A DNA stretch of 64,000 nucleotides, taken from Ischnura elegans. Taxonomy: Eukaryota > Arthropoda > Insecta > Odonata > Coenagrionidae. Shown here piece after piece: positions 36,941 through 49,975 of this stretch (position 1 is the first letter of the stretch; each line of letters starts with the position of its first letter). Under the pieces are notes generated by a model that worked only from the letters and a program-made list of their open reading frames with translations, did no database searches and had not been told where the DNA came from. The stretch lies in NCBI RefSeq assembly GCF_921293095.1, contig NC_060246.1, forward strand, positions 86,673,030-86,737,029. Reading direction: 5' to 3'. The position numbers were made by a program, and so were the translations under genes.

Positions 36941-38985
36941 AATTCATAAAATTCAAGCTAAAACCGTTAGGAATGGCAAGAAAACAGCTTTCCGACAAAA
37001 AAGTAGGTTATTGGGCTACCCTCAAATTTGCAAAAATTGAGTCAACCCATATCTAATTTATCGTCCTTGTTCTAATAATGAGCTATCGCATCGCCATTTG
37101 TCCTTGCATTTTCCGAAGTGGGTACGTGCATCGTCTGAACTAGGCCTAACTCAAGCTTGCCCCCCTTTGTTGTTGGCCTAAATGATGATGCGTAAAAGCC
37201 ATGGAATTAAATTTTTTATATCTCCTCATCATATTTGACTCCTTTTCTAAATTTATTCTTTGGTATTCCACAGTCAAAAAATGGATCGTTTAAATTCTCG
37301 AAATATTAATCATTATATATAGTATTTTCAAAGTATTTGAGTCCATAGAACGAATGAAAAGGAACAGGTCTTATTGTAAATTAAATAGGAGAGATCAACG
37401 TGGAAGGGGAACAGGTTGGGAATGTTGTTGAAATGTTCCATGTAAAGCTACCCCAAAAAAACTTTGAAACATTACATATTTTAAGCATTTCGTTATGATG
37501 TATTATTTATTTGGGGTATTTTGAAGGCACTGATTGATTCTGACCGACTGTGGTTGAAAAGCCGAGAGTTGGTGATGATAATAGTGTTAAATATTAAACA
37601 CTTCATATTTAAATATTAAAAGATTAAATTGCATAAATTCAATTACCTGTTTTTTATTAGGATTATTTTAATGCAGAGATAGGTGGAAGGATACAAGGTG
37701 GATGAGCATGAGGTAGGAATGTAATAGGGTAATAGGTTCCTTGGACAAAATGGATGGTAAAAATAATAGGCTCAATTCGAATTGATGAAGGAAGTTCAAT
37801 GTAAGAAGACGCATGATTCGTAATATCTTCCGCATAATTGCCTTAACCATGAAAATTAAACTACACATAATTTATTTGAGCTTTTCCAACGTTAAGGACT
37901 GATTAAATTTAATTCCTTGTCTCGGGCGTGACTTCATGGATTCTATTTAACATAGTGAAATGTGAAAAAACCACTTCATAATTTCATATCAATTTAATAC
38001 TGTACGGCCTAATTTTCAACGCGGCACGTCATCACCAGATGGAATTCACCAGATGAAAATCTCCAGTTTTTTACGCTTCATTATTTGATTTAATTTTTCC
38101 AATCTCGAAAAGCGTGCAAACAAACCAAATTAGTGTGTTTGTTTGGCCTGTGAATGCCTTTGTGTGTATTCGAAGAAGAGGAGATAAATGCATCAAGCAG
38201 AAATCAGTGTGGAACGCCTTGGTGCCTAAGGAATTCATCATGGGGTCGGGAAATGCCGAGGGTGAGGGAGAGTGGTGTGGATGAGGCAACCCTTGACGGG
38301 TAGCGGGGAGCCCTAAGGATTCGATTCCCCTACTCAAGACGCCACCCCACACCCTTTTCTCTCCCTCCTTCAATTCTTACCCCCAGCCAACCACCGCTTC
38401 TCATCTCTTGGGCGAATTTGAGGAGCTTTCTTTAATGAGCGTCGAACCAAATTCCTTTACCTTCGGATAACCGGTTATATTACAAGAGAGCTCGCATTAA
38501 TTTTAATTGTGTCGAAAGCGCCCATATTTTCAAGTCTCTCCTCAACATCAAATGGTCGGTTGCAAATATTTCCTCTGAATTTTCCACCGCCTACTACGCG
38601 CCATAATTTTTGGCAAACGCTTCCCCATTTATTTCTCTCTCCATTGGTTTTCCTCGAAGTGGTTAACAAATATAATGAATTTTCGTCTTTGCGGCCAATC
38701 TTTCGTTGAGGCGATTAATGTGTGGTTGTCACTCTCAAAGGGAAGCAAGCAGTGATGTAATGAGAATACATTAATTTTAAATAAGCTATTTGGAATTCTC
38801 GGTGGATAGGATGAATAATTTTTTACCAGATTATCCAACTGGTTTAGTTTTCTTTAAGATTTTTATTACTTTTAACAAGGGCATCAATTCGTAAGTAATT
38901 CTTGATTTCAATTTTTGTTTTATTGCCGGATTTTTATGTCAACTTGAGATACCAACATTTTAAGGATCGAATCCCAAATAGATTT

Positions 38986-39157
38986 CCGGCCTCGGTGGCA
39001 GAGGGGTGAAGTCCTTGTGCCACACAAGAGGCCAGGGGTTCGAGTCCGGTATGGGTAGGTTGCCCCAATACAGGGCAATCCAATACATTTTTTATCGTCA
39101 ATTTAATAAAATCCCTGATGAAAAAAGCAAATGGTGTTTATGGTACAGGAAGAAATA
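38986..39157 (+). mobile_element. tRNA-derived SINE, family A, with exact target duplication
   Basis: The head CCGGCCTCGGTGGCAGAGG and GGGGTTCGAGTCC (box B) matches the copy at 36.75 kb. The 172-bp insert ends in AAGAAATAA. It is flanked by an exact 10-bp repeat AAATAGATTT (38976-38985 and 39158-39167). The clean boundaries define this family's unit well. Confidence 0.88.
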
Positions 39158-40797
39158 AAATAGATTTAAAAAAACAATGACAATCTCGTCTTTATCAAGC
39201 TGAATTGGATGATCGTGGTCGATGCTGTGTTCAATAACGACGGATTTTTACGGCTATCGGCCTCGAACGCTGTTTATACTCCCACAGCCTCGTCGAATGG
39301 GCCTCCAGTTTCTCGGATGTAGCCCTCTCTGCGGCCCGTTCACACAAGAATCGGTAGAAGCCTGTAATTTTGACTGCAATTGCGCCCTTAGGTCCTACCG
39401 GGATGGTCTCTAAACTTTAGTGGGCGGAGGTGGATGGCCTCGGTTTTTACCTCATAAGTTTTCTTAGAAATAGAGAGAATGTACGAGAGGTAGGCCATAG
39501 CAGTTGCTTCAATCAGTTCCTCCTTGGCCATTGGAAAATTGGGCTTTAAGTTCCTTCCCAGAGTCATGGATATATAGTGTTCTCGCATATGGTATTTTTG
39601 TATTCATTCCTACAATAGGTCAAAAATCTGTAGTTTAGAGTCGCATAAAAATTATCAAGTCCATTGAATTTTAACCACGTGATATTTATATTAGCCTGTT
39701 GGTTTAAATTCATCACATGTCCGGATAATAGCTTTGTAGAATGATGAATGAAAAATAATTTACAGCTTTTGATATATTTTCCAATATCCTTAAATGGAGT
39801 TTTATGTAAGGATCTAAAGGAAGCTTTGATATCTGATAATAAAATTTATGATTTCAATAGTTCATCACAAAATTTTATCTCATTTTTAAGGTTAATTTTA
39901 GGTGAATATTTTTTTTGGTGGTTAAGTATGCTTTTAGGATTGAGAGCTTTCTGAATAGCATTGCGGCACTTATCATTTTGAATAGTTATATCTCGTGTCA
40001 CTTATCTATCTCTCAGAAGAACAAACATTTCGTGTTGGCATGCAAATGCTTTATCTTGCCTCGAAATACCAGCCGGTATATTTCGAGCATTCCATCGTTC
40101 TGAGCAAAGGGTTTTCCGCTAGACGTCTGGAAGCTTAATTTCCTTCGCCACGCAACAGTGTGCGGATGTCAATTCACTAGAATTTCAATTTTCTTTCCAG
40201 TCTTTTGCTGTATTTGACTGGTGATAGGAAAAACATCGCGTAATATCAAGTGGTAGAACTTTTCTGAGTCACCAGCTATTGAATTTGTAGATTACAAATC
40301 CACCGGAGAAAATTCATCAGCGGGTAAGGATTTTCTGGGCTGACCGGACCAATTCAGCAATCAGTAATTACTCCTTTCGAATGGAAATCAAGGGTTTACA
40401 AAGACCGCATGTTTGTACTGCCTGGATTTTTGACGATTCTATCTGGCCAGAGAGCATGATTTATCCCGCTAGGAAGCATATTCCCGCTCTTGCTGCCTCT
40501 GTGTCTTACTGTTACAATTCAAGTTCGACTATTTTTTCTTGACGCACCAGTCGTTTAAAAATTCACCTATCGTCGTCTAATATTTGTCTAAAAATTCACT
40601 TATCTCCAGTAAGTTTTTCTAAATTCTTGGTAAATGGCAAAGATCAGACTCATAAATACCTTAAGCCTGGAATTTATTATTAAATTTTAATTCAGGGTTA
40701 TCATAAAATAATACTTAGTGCATTTTAAGCGATTCATAGAAAGACAGTAGAGATAGGGTGGCAGAGATTTTTCAGATGCTTTCCGATCCATGTTTGA

Positions 40798-41000
40798 GTT
40801 CCTTGTGAGGGGCACTTCAGGTGCAGTACTCCTTCCGTCGGATGGGACGTTAAGCCGTGATCCCCCTCGGTGCCTATCCTTAAGAGTAGGCTGATTCCTA
40901 CGCCGGGTTTCTCTCCACCCTTCCCTCCCTACCCTACCATAACGACCTCTAAAATGTGCGGGAATAGAATCTGATTTACGGATTAGGACGAGAGGGAAGT
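40798..41000 (+). mobile_element. SINE family B, copy lacking a clear head
   Basis: The body runs CTTGTGAGGGGCACTTC, CCGTCGGATGGGACGTTAAG, TTAAGAGTAGGCTGATTCC, then CGCCGGGTTTCTCTCCACCC and a C/T-rich tail. It matches the bodies at 6.9 and 48.2 kb. The tRNA-like head is truncated or decayed. The minus-strand 156-codon ORF (40687-41157) across it is not coding. Confidence 0.7.
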
Positions 41001-41033
41001 AGAGAAAAGATCCTTTTATATGTGAAGGAGAAC

Positions 41034-41063
41034 TACAGAGAGAGAGAGAAAGAGGAAGAGAGG
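41034..41063 (+). repeat. AG-rich simple repeat
   Basis: AGAGAGAGAGAAAGAGGAAGAG just downstream of the family B SINE body; it may be the degenerate tail of that insertion. Confidence 0.5.
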
Positions 41064-44000
41064 TTGGGCTCGTAAAAAGAGCACCATTCACCCTTCTTTC
41101 TTTTCCAACCTTGAAAATGTCCAATTCGGACGTCAGAGAGCAATGGACGCCCGGCAAATGGAAGTCTCCTTTAGAGGGTCAAACGACGCGGCGGTATTTC
41201 AGGCACCACTGGCTTATCTGAACCTGCAGACCACCAGCTGGTCGTTAGTCTTACCGCCTCATTTCTCTCCTTACCCTTTGTATGACCGAGCCGTGTACTT
41301 TTAGAGCCCCGTCAATCCAAATAACGATAATCTAAAAATTCAGTACGGTAGGTTCGACCACAAAAAGAGTTAAGTATACTTTATTCCCTGTAAGATTGGG
41401 AAAAAAATGGCCTCGTACTGATAATGGATACAATTTCTATCCCTTAAGGCTTTGATGCCTGGGGAATTTTGGGGAGATGAATTGAATGGATTAAATGTAG
41501 CGAATTGAAAAATAACTAGGCTTTCAAAACGCCATATAAACTCTATCATTATATACCAAGGTTAATATCAGCATATTGTTGATAACTACGACAAAATATA
41601 TGTATGATATATAAGACTTGAGTACTGGAAAATCACACCGAAATATTGATAGATAAATCACTGCCGAAAATCTTGTAGAGAATATGGTCGGTGACGTGTG
41701 AGCTTGCGTACCGTGCAATATTGAGATCCAGAAATGGCGTAAGATCATGGAAAATAATTCACTTCATCATGTAATCTTATGATAAATTTTAATGGTATAT
41801 AATTATTGAACTATATTACATTTGTAATTCATCCATTAATGTAAGGTTCATAAATCATAATACAGACTGTATAATTTTGAAATTATCTGCAGTCTCATAA
41901 AACTGATGTATTTAAGTTTATTATTTATGCGATGCGAACGATATATTATGGCTAACATTTGCGTCACGGTATACGTTAGTTAAAAAGTTATTTTATCGAG
42001 TGATAACCGGGAGGAAATATCTAATATTAAAGAGGCGTGTCATTTCTTAATTATATTGAAGCGTCAACGAAGGTCAAAAGCGTCTGACTCACTAGCGACA
42101 TTTCTGTCAAACAGTCATTCTTGACGACAGAATATGACTCACGGGCCTAGCGATATTAAAAAAAATAAAATTCTCCGACCTTCATCTTGGATCTCTCTCC
42201 AGATACAAGATAAGTATATTTCTACGCCCGAATACGCATGGAAGTCAGCATCAAAGAAGCATTCTGGGAAAAGGGACCTCAGTTATTTCTATATCTCGTA
42301 ATGATATCGGTGGGAAATTGAATCACCTTCTGTGTCGTACTAAGAGCTGAGAGAATGTTGAAAATTTTTAAAGCCGTCATAAAATTCTCAGCGACTGTTT
42401 CATTTTAAAAAGAAATAAATTCATGACACAAAAATCTACTTTTCAGGCTCTCCGCCTGGAATTTTTCATTAAAAATACCCCTAGTAATTAAGAAACTAAG
42501 CATGGCAGAAAAGCAATCTAATTTTTGTGCGCAATTACTGCAGGTATCATTTTTGGAGCCATTTCTAATTTATATCGCGCAAATTTAAGAAAAGCCAAGG
42601 GTTTTGTTTTTTTCCTTTTTATGTCGTAAAATACTGCCATTTAAATTTTAAACCCTCCAGCCATTCTACGGAATACTTTATTACTGAGCTGCAATGTGAA
42701 GGTGTTTCGCTATCTTAATTTACCTTGTGCACTTCAATTCTTTACTTCTTCGTCATATTTACATTAACGTTTCACACCATAGAATACCATTTCTGTTGTC
42801 ATTTGTTTCGCCGGAGCATTTTATCACCGTTCAGATATAAAATCACATCGTGTGATACGTATCAGAAACACGTAACGCTAATAATTTTGCCACGATGCCT
42901 GAAGAAAGTCTCTCTTCTGAATATATGTAATAATTAAATTTTAACAGGAGACTCCAAAATATCCCTTATTTTGAAGTGAGTGAATGACGCTACCTCCCGC
43001 CTCAACATACAGTATTCTGTGATTTGAGAATTATTTTGGATCCTTTTACTGTTTATACTTCAGTTTTCATAGGTTTTTGAAAAAGCATTCAGTTCTTAAT
43101 ACCTTGGATTTCATCTCTTTAAATTTTTGTGTCTAAGGAAAGGTAGTTGCTAATTTTTGATTGCTTTATATTTTCACTTACTTTCCAATTCCTCCATAAA
43201 TGATCTTAAATTTAAATATGAACTTAAAGTAATTAGTGTTTGCAACCATAAAATTCCTTCAAGTAAAGGAAAAGTGTTCAGTTTCATATATTAACGATAG
43301 GAAAATGAAAAAAGTTGTTTAAGTTACAATTCCTTGGATACCTCATATTTATGCACGATCGTATTAATACCCAGTTAAGTGCTTCTTAAAAAGGGAGCAC
43401 TTACTTGTTATAAAGAATATAGAAGTATAGGTGTAACTTCATGTTCTTAATTGTAATTCATATTCCTATGCGAATATAAACTAGTTTAATGATATTTTCG
43501 ATAGGGAAATAGGATTATAATATTACGCTTAATATTTTCTTCGTTATCATTCTTGGGAAGCCTTCTTCTTCAACTTCAACACTTGCAACGTGTTACAGTT
43601 TTATGACTTCTAGTAATAATCTAGGATTCTATACCAAAATCACTAGTTCCATGGCCCCTATGGCCAGAATCATTCCATTCCTCGATTATCCATATTTCTC
43701 CCGAACTGCCTTCACCAAATACCCATTCACATCCTTTATGTTCCTCTGTTTTCTAATCTCCATTTCATCTTTACGATCTGTTTAGCTACATTTTAGCGTA
43801 ACAGTTTGCTGTTTCACAGCTAGAATGTCAATTTTTTTCTTGTGACATACTTTAGAGTCGTTTTCCAATATCTCTTTTCCGCAATAGTTTTGATTAATTT
43901 CATCTCTTCTACCGTAAATCACTTCATTTTCATTTATATTGATATTCTATGCATATTAGAGACAACATTGAGCAATTATATTAGACAACTTATCTTCCCA

Positions 44001-46204
44001 ACATTCATTAAAAATCAATTTTAATTCTGATAGTATTTAAATAATTTAATTATATGGTATAATCATAATAATTTAATATGGTATTATTGTTTTATTCTTT
44101 GCACTTAAATCTCTGAGCGCGAGCCGCTCGAGTAAGGAGGAATGTTGCACATGATGTAAAATTAATATCAGTGTATAAACAATAGAAAAATGTTTTATTT
44201 CGAAAATTTTACATACCCTATTGTATTCATTTGCGTTCAGTGACTTAGTAAACTTCGTACCCAAATTGGACCAAATGTAAAAATTCCAGCACATTATATG
44301 TCTACTCGCATCAGCATAAAATAATTGAATACTTCTTCTAAAAAGGGAGCAATCCCTTCGATTGGAAGTGAACATTGCAAAATACAATTTCATATTTTCC
44401 ATGCCTCAAATTGGTTTTTCATTTTTAAACCCGTTCCGCATTATTTTAATTGGATGCATCACGAATGTAATTCAATTACCGCCGATGTTTTTAATTTGTA
44501 TCCGCTGCTCATATCAACTGAAAATGTTTTCTCTAATATTACTCATTTGAGCTGGATTAGCAAAAAGGATGTAGGTAAATGATAATATGTGATTTTTTTA
44601 AGCCACGTATGAAGTATGTCTGATTTTCTGCAAAGCCAAGGGGTTTTCACAGCGTATGAGCCGGAGTTCCATGAATTCAGATTCAATTGAAAGCCTCACA
44701 AAAAACGTAACTGTAGATGAGAAAAATATGAACCAAAGCATTCTAAGTGTATTTTTATGTAACCAATCAGAAAATATTGAAATAACAGGAACGAAGGAAA
44801 ACTCGATAGTTTATAAGATGCAATGCTTGGTAAATATGGCACATTTCCTGAAATATCCCAAATGAGTAGGTATCACAATGTCCATCAAAACAAAACACGA
44901 GCCATGAATATTTCACTTTGTTCGCGAGCGCCCAAGCTATTAGCAACGCTGAATAAATAACTCATATAGCATTTCCAGAAGTAAACACTCCACCAGTACT
45001 TTACCTTCTTATCGCCTAACACGGTATATGAATGCCAAAACTATAAATAATATATTTATGTAAAAATAGAGCGTTGAGCAAGCGTCCGTCGAATTTTCTC
45101 CTTACTTAAGAACTTTGCACGAGCTATAGGGGCATTTTTTTCATTATCACCATATTCATTAAATATTTAGCAAATAAAAAGTACGCAAGAAGACTGATTT
45201 GATGCAGAACAACCTTAGAGGGTAGGGTATAAATTGAACCTTGTCATTATCATTTCCAATTATTACTATTATCTATCTGTATTATTATAATGTTTTTTTA
45301 AACCAGAATTATAAAAGTACTTTCATCAACATCTTTCCCAAGGTCAACAATCTTGCTATAATCTTATACCGTTTTATGTTATCATATCACTCATATTAAG
45401 TGCGGTGTAACAATTCCATATAACCATAAACTGTAAAACCGTAAGGCATAAATGGAAAGCCAGTTCGTTGATCTGAAAATACTGATTGCGCGAGATTTTC
45501 TCCATGGAAGAAAACAATATTTAGGCCAATGGTTTCACTTGTGGTTCATTTGAAGCACTGACAATGAACATAATGTGAGTGAAAATGGAATTAGTATATT
45601 TTAATTCTACTTCCAAGATTAATCTCTATCTCTATTTTGGCCTTGGGTGATGAATGAGCATATAAAAGTAATAGAAAAATTTGAGAAGGGATAGACTAGG
45701 GGTTTATTTTTATTTATTTCCCTCTACGTATTTTACGTGATTTTTAGGGTGGCCTCTGCAAGAAAAAGAGGTGATATTTACTAAAAATCACTGGTCCTCA
45801 ATGTATGTCTTTAAGTACCCCGCATCTATTTGTTGGAGATTCATCAGTTTCGGAAATATCTTTCCCTATCCATGAAATCATGCCAAACAATGGCTATGTC
45901 ATACAATGAACGGCTAAATGAAGTCTCATTGCTTTAACTTTGATGACTCTGCTCAGATGAAATGTCTCGTATAATTTTTTTCTGAGTAATATCAGACAAC
46001 AGTTGTTATACGCCCAAATACCTCCATACCTACCTTTCCTCATCAAATGAGATAAAAGGTAACTTGGTGACGGCAGTTTTGCACCGTCATTGACTTCGGG
46101 GTGTATTATCTATATTAACACCACATGAATTCATCAATTGGAAAGAATGCTTTCTTAACTCATTCATAGACGTGCTTATAGAATGAATGTAACGATTTCA
46201 TTTT

Positions 46205-46440
46205 TGAGTCGCTAACTGCAGAAAGGCATCATGTCCAAGTTGGACGATTTTTCTCATTTCTTGTTTGAGTTTCTGCAAGGACTCAACGTTTCCTAATAGA
46301 AGAAAACTTGTCCACTTGGTGTAATTAGCATGACATGTTTCCTCTTAGTGGAAAACGTTTAGTCTTGCACCGACACCTTAAAGGGAAAAAAGTGGAATCG
46401 TCCAACCTGGACATGATGCCTTTCTGCAGTTAGCGACTCA
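46205..46440. mobile_element. MITE with 44-bp inverted repeats (236 bp)
   Basis: Left arm 46205-46248 starts TGAGTCGCTAACTGCAGAAA and continues GGCATCATGTCCAAGTTGG. The right arm ending at 46440, read inward, is the same except for a single A/G change in the first 44 bases. Such well-preserved arms point to a fairly recent insertion. Flanking duplication and superfamily are unclear. Confidence 0.78.
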
Positions 46441-46615
46441 TGGTTTAGTCACAGTAATGATTGTCCTTGATCGTTTCGCCTTTCACTTGAGTCATGTTTT
46501 AGAAGACATAAGAATGATAGCTGGCACTCATCTCCTCTACGACCCGAGTGCTCGTCTGGAAGCCAAATGGCGCCAGATGGCTAAAAATGGCCACAGGTGG
46601 ATGCAGTAAGCAGTC

Positions 46616-46639
46616 GGTGTCGTAGAAATCTACGACACC
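46616..46639. repeat. Perfect 11-bp-arm palindrome
   Basis: GGTGTCGTAGA (46616-46626) and TCTACGACACC (46629-46639) face each other across two A's. No T-run follows and no gene adjoins it. Function unknown. Confidence 0.6.
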
Positions 46640-48149
46640 AACCATTCAATATATATTTATTTCGATGGAGTAGTGGCTCTCTCATAACGTGTTAGGAGGA
46701 TTATTTCTGGCAAAGTTATCTTTGTAACATTGCATCTCTTAATTACATCGCTGGAATGAGCAAGAGAGAAGACGATCTTGGAAATATCTCGACCTTGCCG
46801 ATTGTCAAAAATTGTGATTGAGAATAAAAATTAATGCACTAGTGTCATTAGACAAGTGGTTTTCAGGAGGTTCGTTCCGTGAATCTATTCAAATACCGAG
46901 CAAACACCTCTTCTGCTGTTTCGATGTATCACAGTTTATCATTACACCGATAGAAAACTTAATTCCAGCATGAAATTTCAAAACCTGGAGCCGCTTCTGT
47001 GGTTATTTTGTGTCCGATTTATCTTGAGTTAGATAAATTGGCTGCAATGCTATTTAAATAACTATTGAAAATATCTTATTCATTACGGTTATATCAACAT
47101 CAGATCGAAACTTCTAGTAGTAAGGTCCCCAAATGCCATTCCTACATATTATGTGAAGCGAAAAAATATATATTCATCGATGATTTCTGCAGTTAATTTA
47201 TCCCATTTCATCCATTTTGAGCAATTTTCATGCGCAATTTGAGAGAAAGTTTACTTGATCTAAAAATAAATAGTAAAAATAAAGAATAATAAATGGCTTT
47301 TCCTGGTAATCATAACCATCAGGAAACAAAATTTTGGTTTCAGTTTTTACAAGCGTAATATCGCTCTGGAAAAACTTGCTTGAAAAAGAGAATATGGTGA
47401 ATAATTTTGTTCATTTTCTTGGACATATTGATTGCAGTTTCTGATCGAAATTAAACTTCAAGCTATTAGAAATGTCGATCCGAAAAATAATAAGAGGACT
47501 GTTTTCCTTAAATTCCAAGAGCAATATTCGTATTCTTTTTAATTATATCATCCACGGGATCTTCCGCGTTTGATGATTTACTGAAAACTATCCTTCTATT
47601 CAGGGGAGCCAGAACTTTATCGAATAGCCAGGAAATACTACGGTGTAAATTAGCCTATTCAGCTGGTTTAATCTCTATTTGTGTAGTCAATTACAACTGG
47701 GAAAACAATCAGTTTGAATGGTTACCCTGGTATTTTCATAAAATGGCTGATTAATAACTCTGTGCAATTAATTGGCTTAAGCAGCTACACACTTTCAGCT
47801 GTAGAGTATTTCCCTGTTTTATAATATTAAATCGGGAAAACGGATACTTTGATTATAGCTTGAAATATTTTTTATGCCATTATACATTATATCGAGTATT
47901 ATTTGTTCCATCACTGCTGTATTATCATGTTATCATTTTAATAGTAAGAATAACCTTAAATTATACCATTTTCATTTTAAAAATTAGAATATATCTAAAT
48001 GATTGTGACTGTATTAGTACCTCACTATCTCAGTCATTATCAGCTAAAATTCTAGATGGTGTGACTGAAATACGACACATATACATTTAAGCAATTTATC
48101 TCTGTTTGCTTTACTTGTTAGTATTTTTTGGAGTCACAAATTTAGGGGA

Positions 48150-48430
48150 GGGATCGGATGGATGTTTTGCATAGAGCACTGACTTCTCACCCGGTAGATC
48201 CGGATTCAAAACCCGGCTGTTGCAGGTACTATTACGAGACTACTTGAGTGACACGATTCCTTCTGTAGTGCCTTGTGGAGGGCATTTCTACTGATACGCC
48301 TCATTCGTCAAATGGAACGGTAAGGCGTGGTCCACTTGGCGCGTTTCGTAAAGATTTTGCTTATTCCAACTTCGGGTTTCTCTCAAACCCTTACCCTTCC
48401 ATAGTGGAGGAAATTATCTCGGCTAAAATC
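48150..48430 (+). mobile_element. SINE family B, copy with recognisable tRNA head
   Basis: The head contains GCATAGAGCACTGACTTCTC and CGGATTCAAAACCC (48201-48214, box B-like). The body contains CTTGTGGAGGGCATTTC, CGTCAAATGGAACGGTAAGG, then CTTCGGGTTTCTCTCAAACC. It is diverged from the copies at 6.9 and 40.8 kb but has the same order of blocks. It is directly followed by the foldback at 48.5 kb. Confidence 0.7.
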
Positions 48431-48472
48431 GAAACATGAAGCTTGAACGAGGTGAAAGGGCTCCATATTAGA

Positions 48473-48660
48473 ATTAAAACACTTCGTGACTTCCAAAATT
48501 TATTTTAAAAATTACTAATGGTTTCGGCTGCCACGCCATTATCAAGTATGTACATAAATACCTATCTATTTAATCGAATGGTATTTAAATTACTAATAAT
48601 GGCGTGACAGCCAAAACTGGTAAAAAAATATATTGTTGAAGTCACGAAGTGTTTTCATTG
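48473..48660. mobile_element. Foldback element (about 185 bp)
   Basis: Left arm about 48477-48543 starts AAAACACTTCGTGACTTC. The right arm ending near 48656, read inward, starts AAAACACTTCGTGACTTC and continues to a TGGCTGTCACGCCATTAT counterpart of GGCTGCCACGCCATTAT. The loop is about 50 bases of AT-rich DNA. It sits just downstream of the SINE at 48.15-48.43 kb. Each arm contains the GGCGTG..AGCC(G/A)AAAC motif discussed as a possible ribozyme relic. Confidence 0.7.
48521..48547 (-). other. Hammerhead-like relic (locus 3), in a foldback arm
   Basis: On the minus strand TTGATAA is followed by GGC-GTGGCA-GCC (3-bp stem) and an intact GAAAC. The mirrored arm (48597-48617, plus strand) carries the same motif with CAAAAC. 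Confidence 0.25.
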
Positions 48661-48699
48661 ATAATACGATCTTAGCCTATCGGTTGTCTCCTCCAAATG

Positions 48700-49220
48700 C
48701 CATACCTTACGAATTGTAGTTGTCAACGGATGATAGACAACCTTCTCTCCGGGTCGAAGTTGTCCTTCTGAGACCGTGGGTATCTCTCCTGTCATTAGTG
48801 AGGAAAGGGATGTGGGGGGCTTCTGTGTGCTGGATCGTTGATCTTGGACTCAGGTGAAGCCGGAGGGTAAGAGAAGAGTAGCTGCTCCTTGTCTCCGATC
48901 TCCTCACTTTCCCCCTGGTCCCCTTCGCTGGAGTGGCGGAGAGATAAAATTATCATGGCGAATCCCCTTTCAACTCCGCGCCAAGTGCCCTCATTAATTA
49001 GTCTACGTTCATGCGCCGACCTCCATTCCGGTCGTGCCTCGCGTTCATTTTCCTGATGATTCAAGATTTTGCAAGCAAAGGCATTGCGTGTCTAAAGGCC
49101 TCGCCGACGGAATCGACAGATAACGAGAGTGGAAAGGTGTTTACGGCGGCGGCGGCGGTTTGATTAAACTTCTCGACTGGCGCTTGACCTGCGAGAAAAT
49201 GCTTCTCGCGGTGTGAGAAG
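48700..49220. other. GC-richer intronic block with a GGC run
   Basis: A moderately GC-rich stretch with a GGCGGCGGCGGCGG run at 49145-49158 and homeodomain-type TTAATTA at 48994. Overlapping minus-strand frames show no domain. Low-repeat, mixed-composition intronic DNA like this is a fair candidate for a regulatory element, but that is inference only. Confidence 0.35.
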
Positions 49221-49290
49221 TCGTGATTTAATACCATACCCGTAAACCGTATCAATCATTATTGTTCCTTTGTTTTTATTAAATTCGAAT

Positions 49291-49565
49291 GGGATAGAAA
49301 ATAAACTGTGGCTATTTATAATTAATTTGTCGGGGAAATATCTGAACGCATTTATTGTGTACTTACCTAAGTATTTTTATTTTACTTTTTACTGTCGGTA
49401 TATATGTTCAATGTTATAATTGGGATAATATTGGGATAGGAAATTAACCGTGGTAATCTTTTAATTAATTTTCCTGGGGGTACATTGACTTATTTATTGT
49501 CTGCTTAAGTAGCTCTATTTCACTTTTTTATTGTAGGATCATAAATGTTCAATGATTCAATTAGA
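49291..49565 (+). repeat. 142-bp tandem duplication
   Basis: Units 49291-49432 and 49433-49565 both start GGGATAG(A/G)AAAT.AAC.GTGG. Both then show TAATTAATTT, TTTATTGT, TAAGTA and AAATGTTCAATG/ATATGTTCAATG. It lies directly upstream of the decayed LINE copy. Confidence 0.62.
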
Positions 49566-49649
49566 AAACCATATCCATATTTAATCATAAATTCTCCAAT
49601 TGACCTTCCCTTTTCAATTCCCAGTAGGGTCTATTCTATTTCATTATAT

Positions 49650-49975
49650 CTATTCATTCTATTATCTTCCTCCTCCTTACCAGTTGCTCAAACACTCTAC
49701 CCTCCAGCATGGCATAAAACATTCCCCTCTACGCTAAATTTGTGCTTCATACAAACGCTCTTTCGCCTACGTATCTCCTCTAGGCTTTTCCTCTTTCGAC
49801 CTCTAAGTCTATTATTCCATTGTACTTCTTCTCCGTTCGCTTCACCCTTTCTAACCTCTTTCACTCCCGCATCTCAAAAACCTCTAGTCCTTTTTCGTCC
49901 TCTTTCTTCAGCGTCCACTGCCCCTCATCATTAAGGGCTAAACTCTATATCAGACTCTTTAATTAGCCATTTTGC
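49650..49975 (-). mobile_element. Decayed second copy of the same LINE tail
   Basis: Read on the plus strand, this segment parallels 15290-15540. Shared stretches include CATCTCAAA.GCCTC/ACCTC, the TCGTC/TCTTT..TCA.CGTCCAC region and CTAAACTC/CTACACTC, followed by ATCA(A/G)ACTCTT. Substitutions and indels have destroyed the frame. It is much older than the copy at 15.1 kb. The plus-strand ORF that can be read across it is not coding. Confidence 0.65.

Noticed and set aside
40687-41157. 156-codon minus-strand ORF
   Set aside because: It crosses a family B SINE body and a GA-rich tail; no domain and repeat origin explain it.
49545-49934. 129-codon plus-strand ORF
   Set aside because: It is the antisense of a decayed LINE tail.
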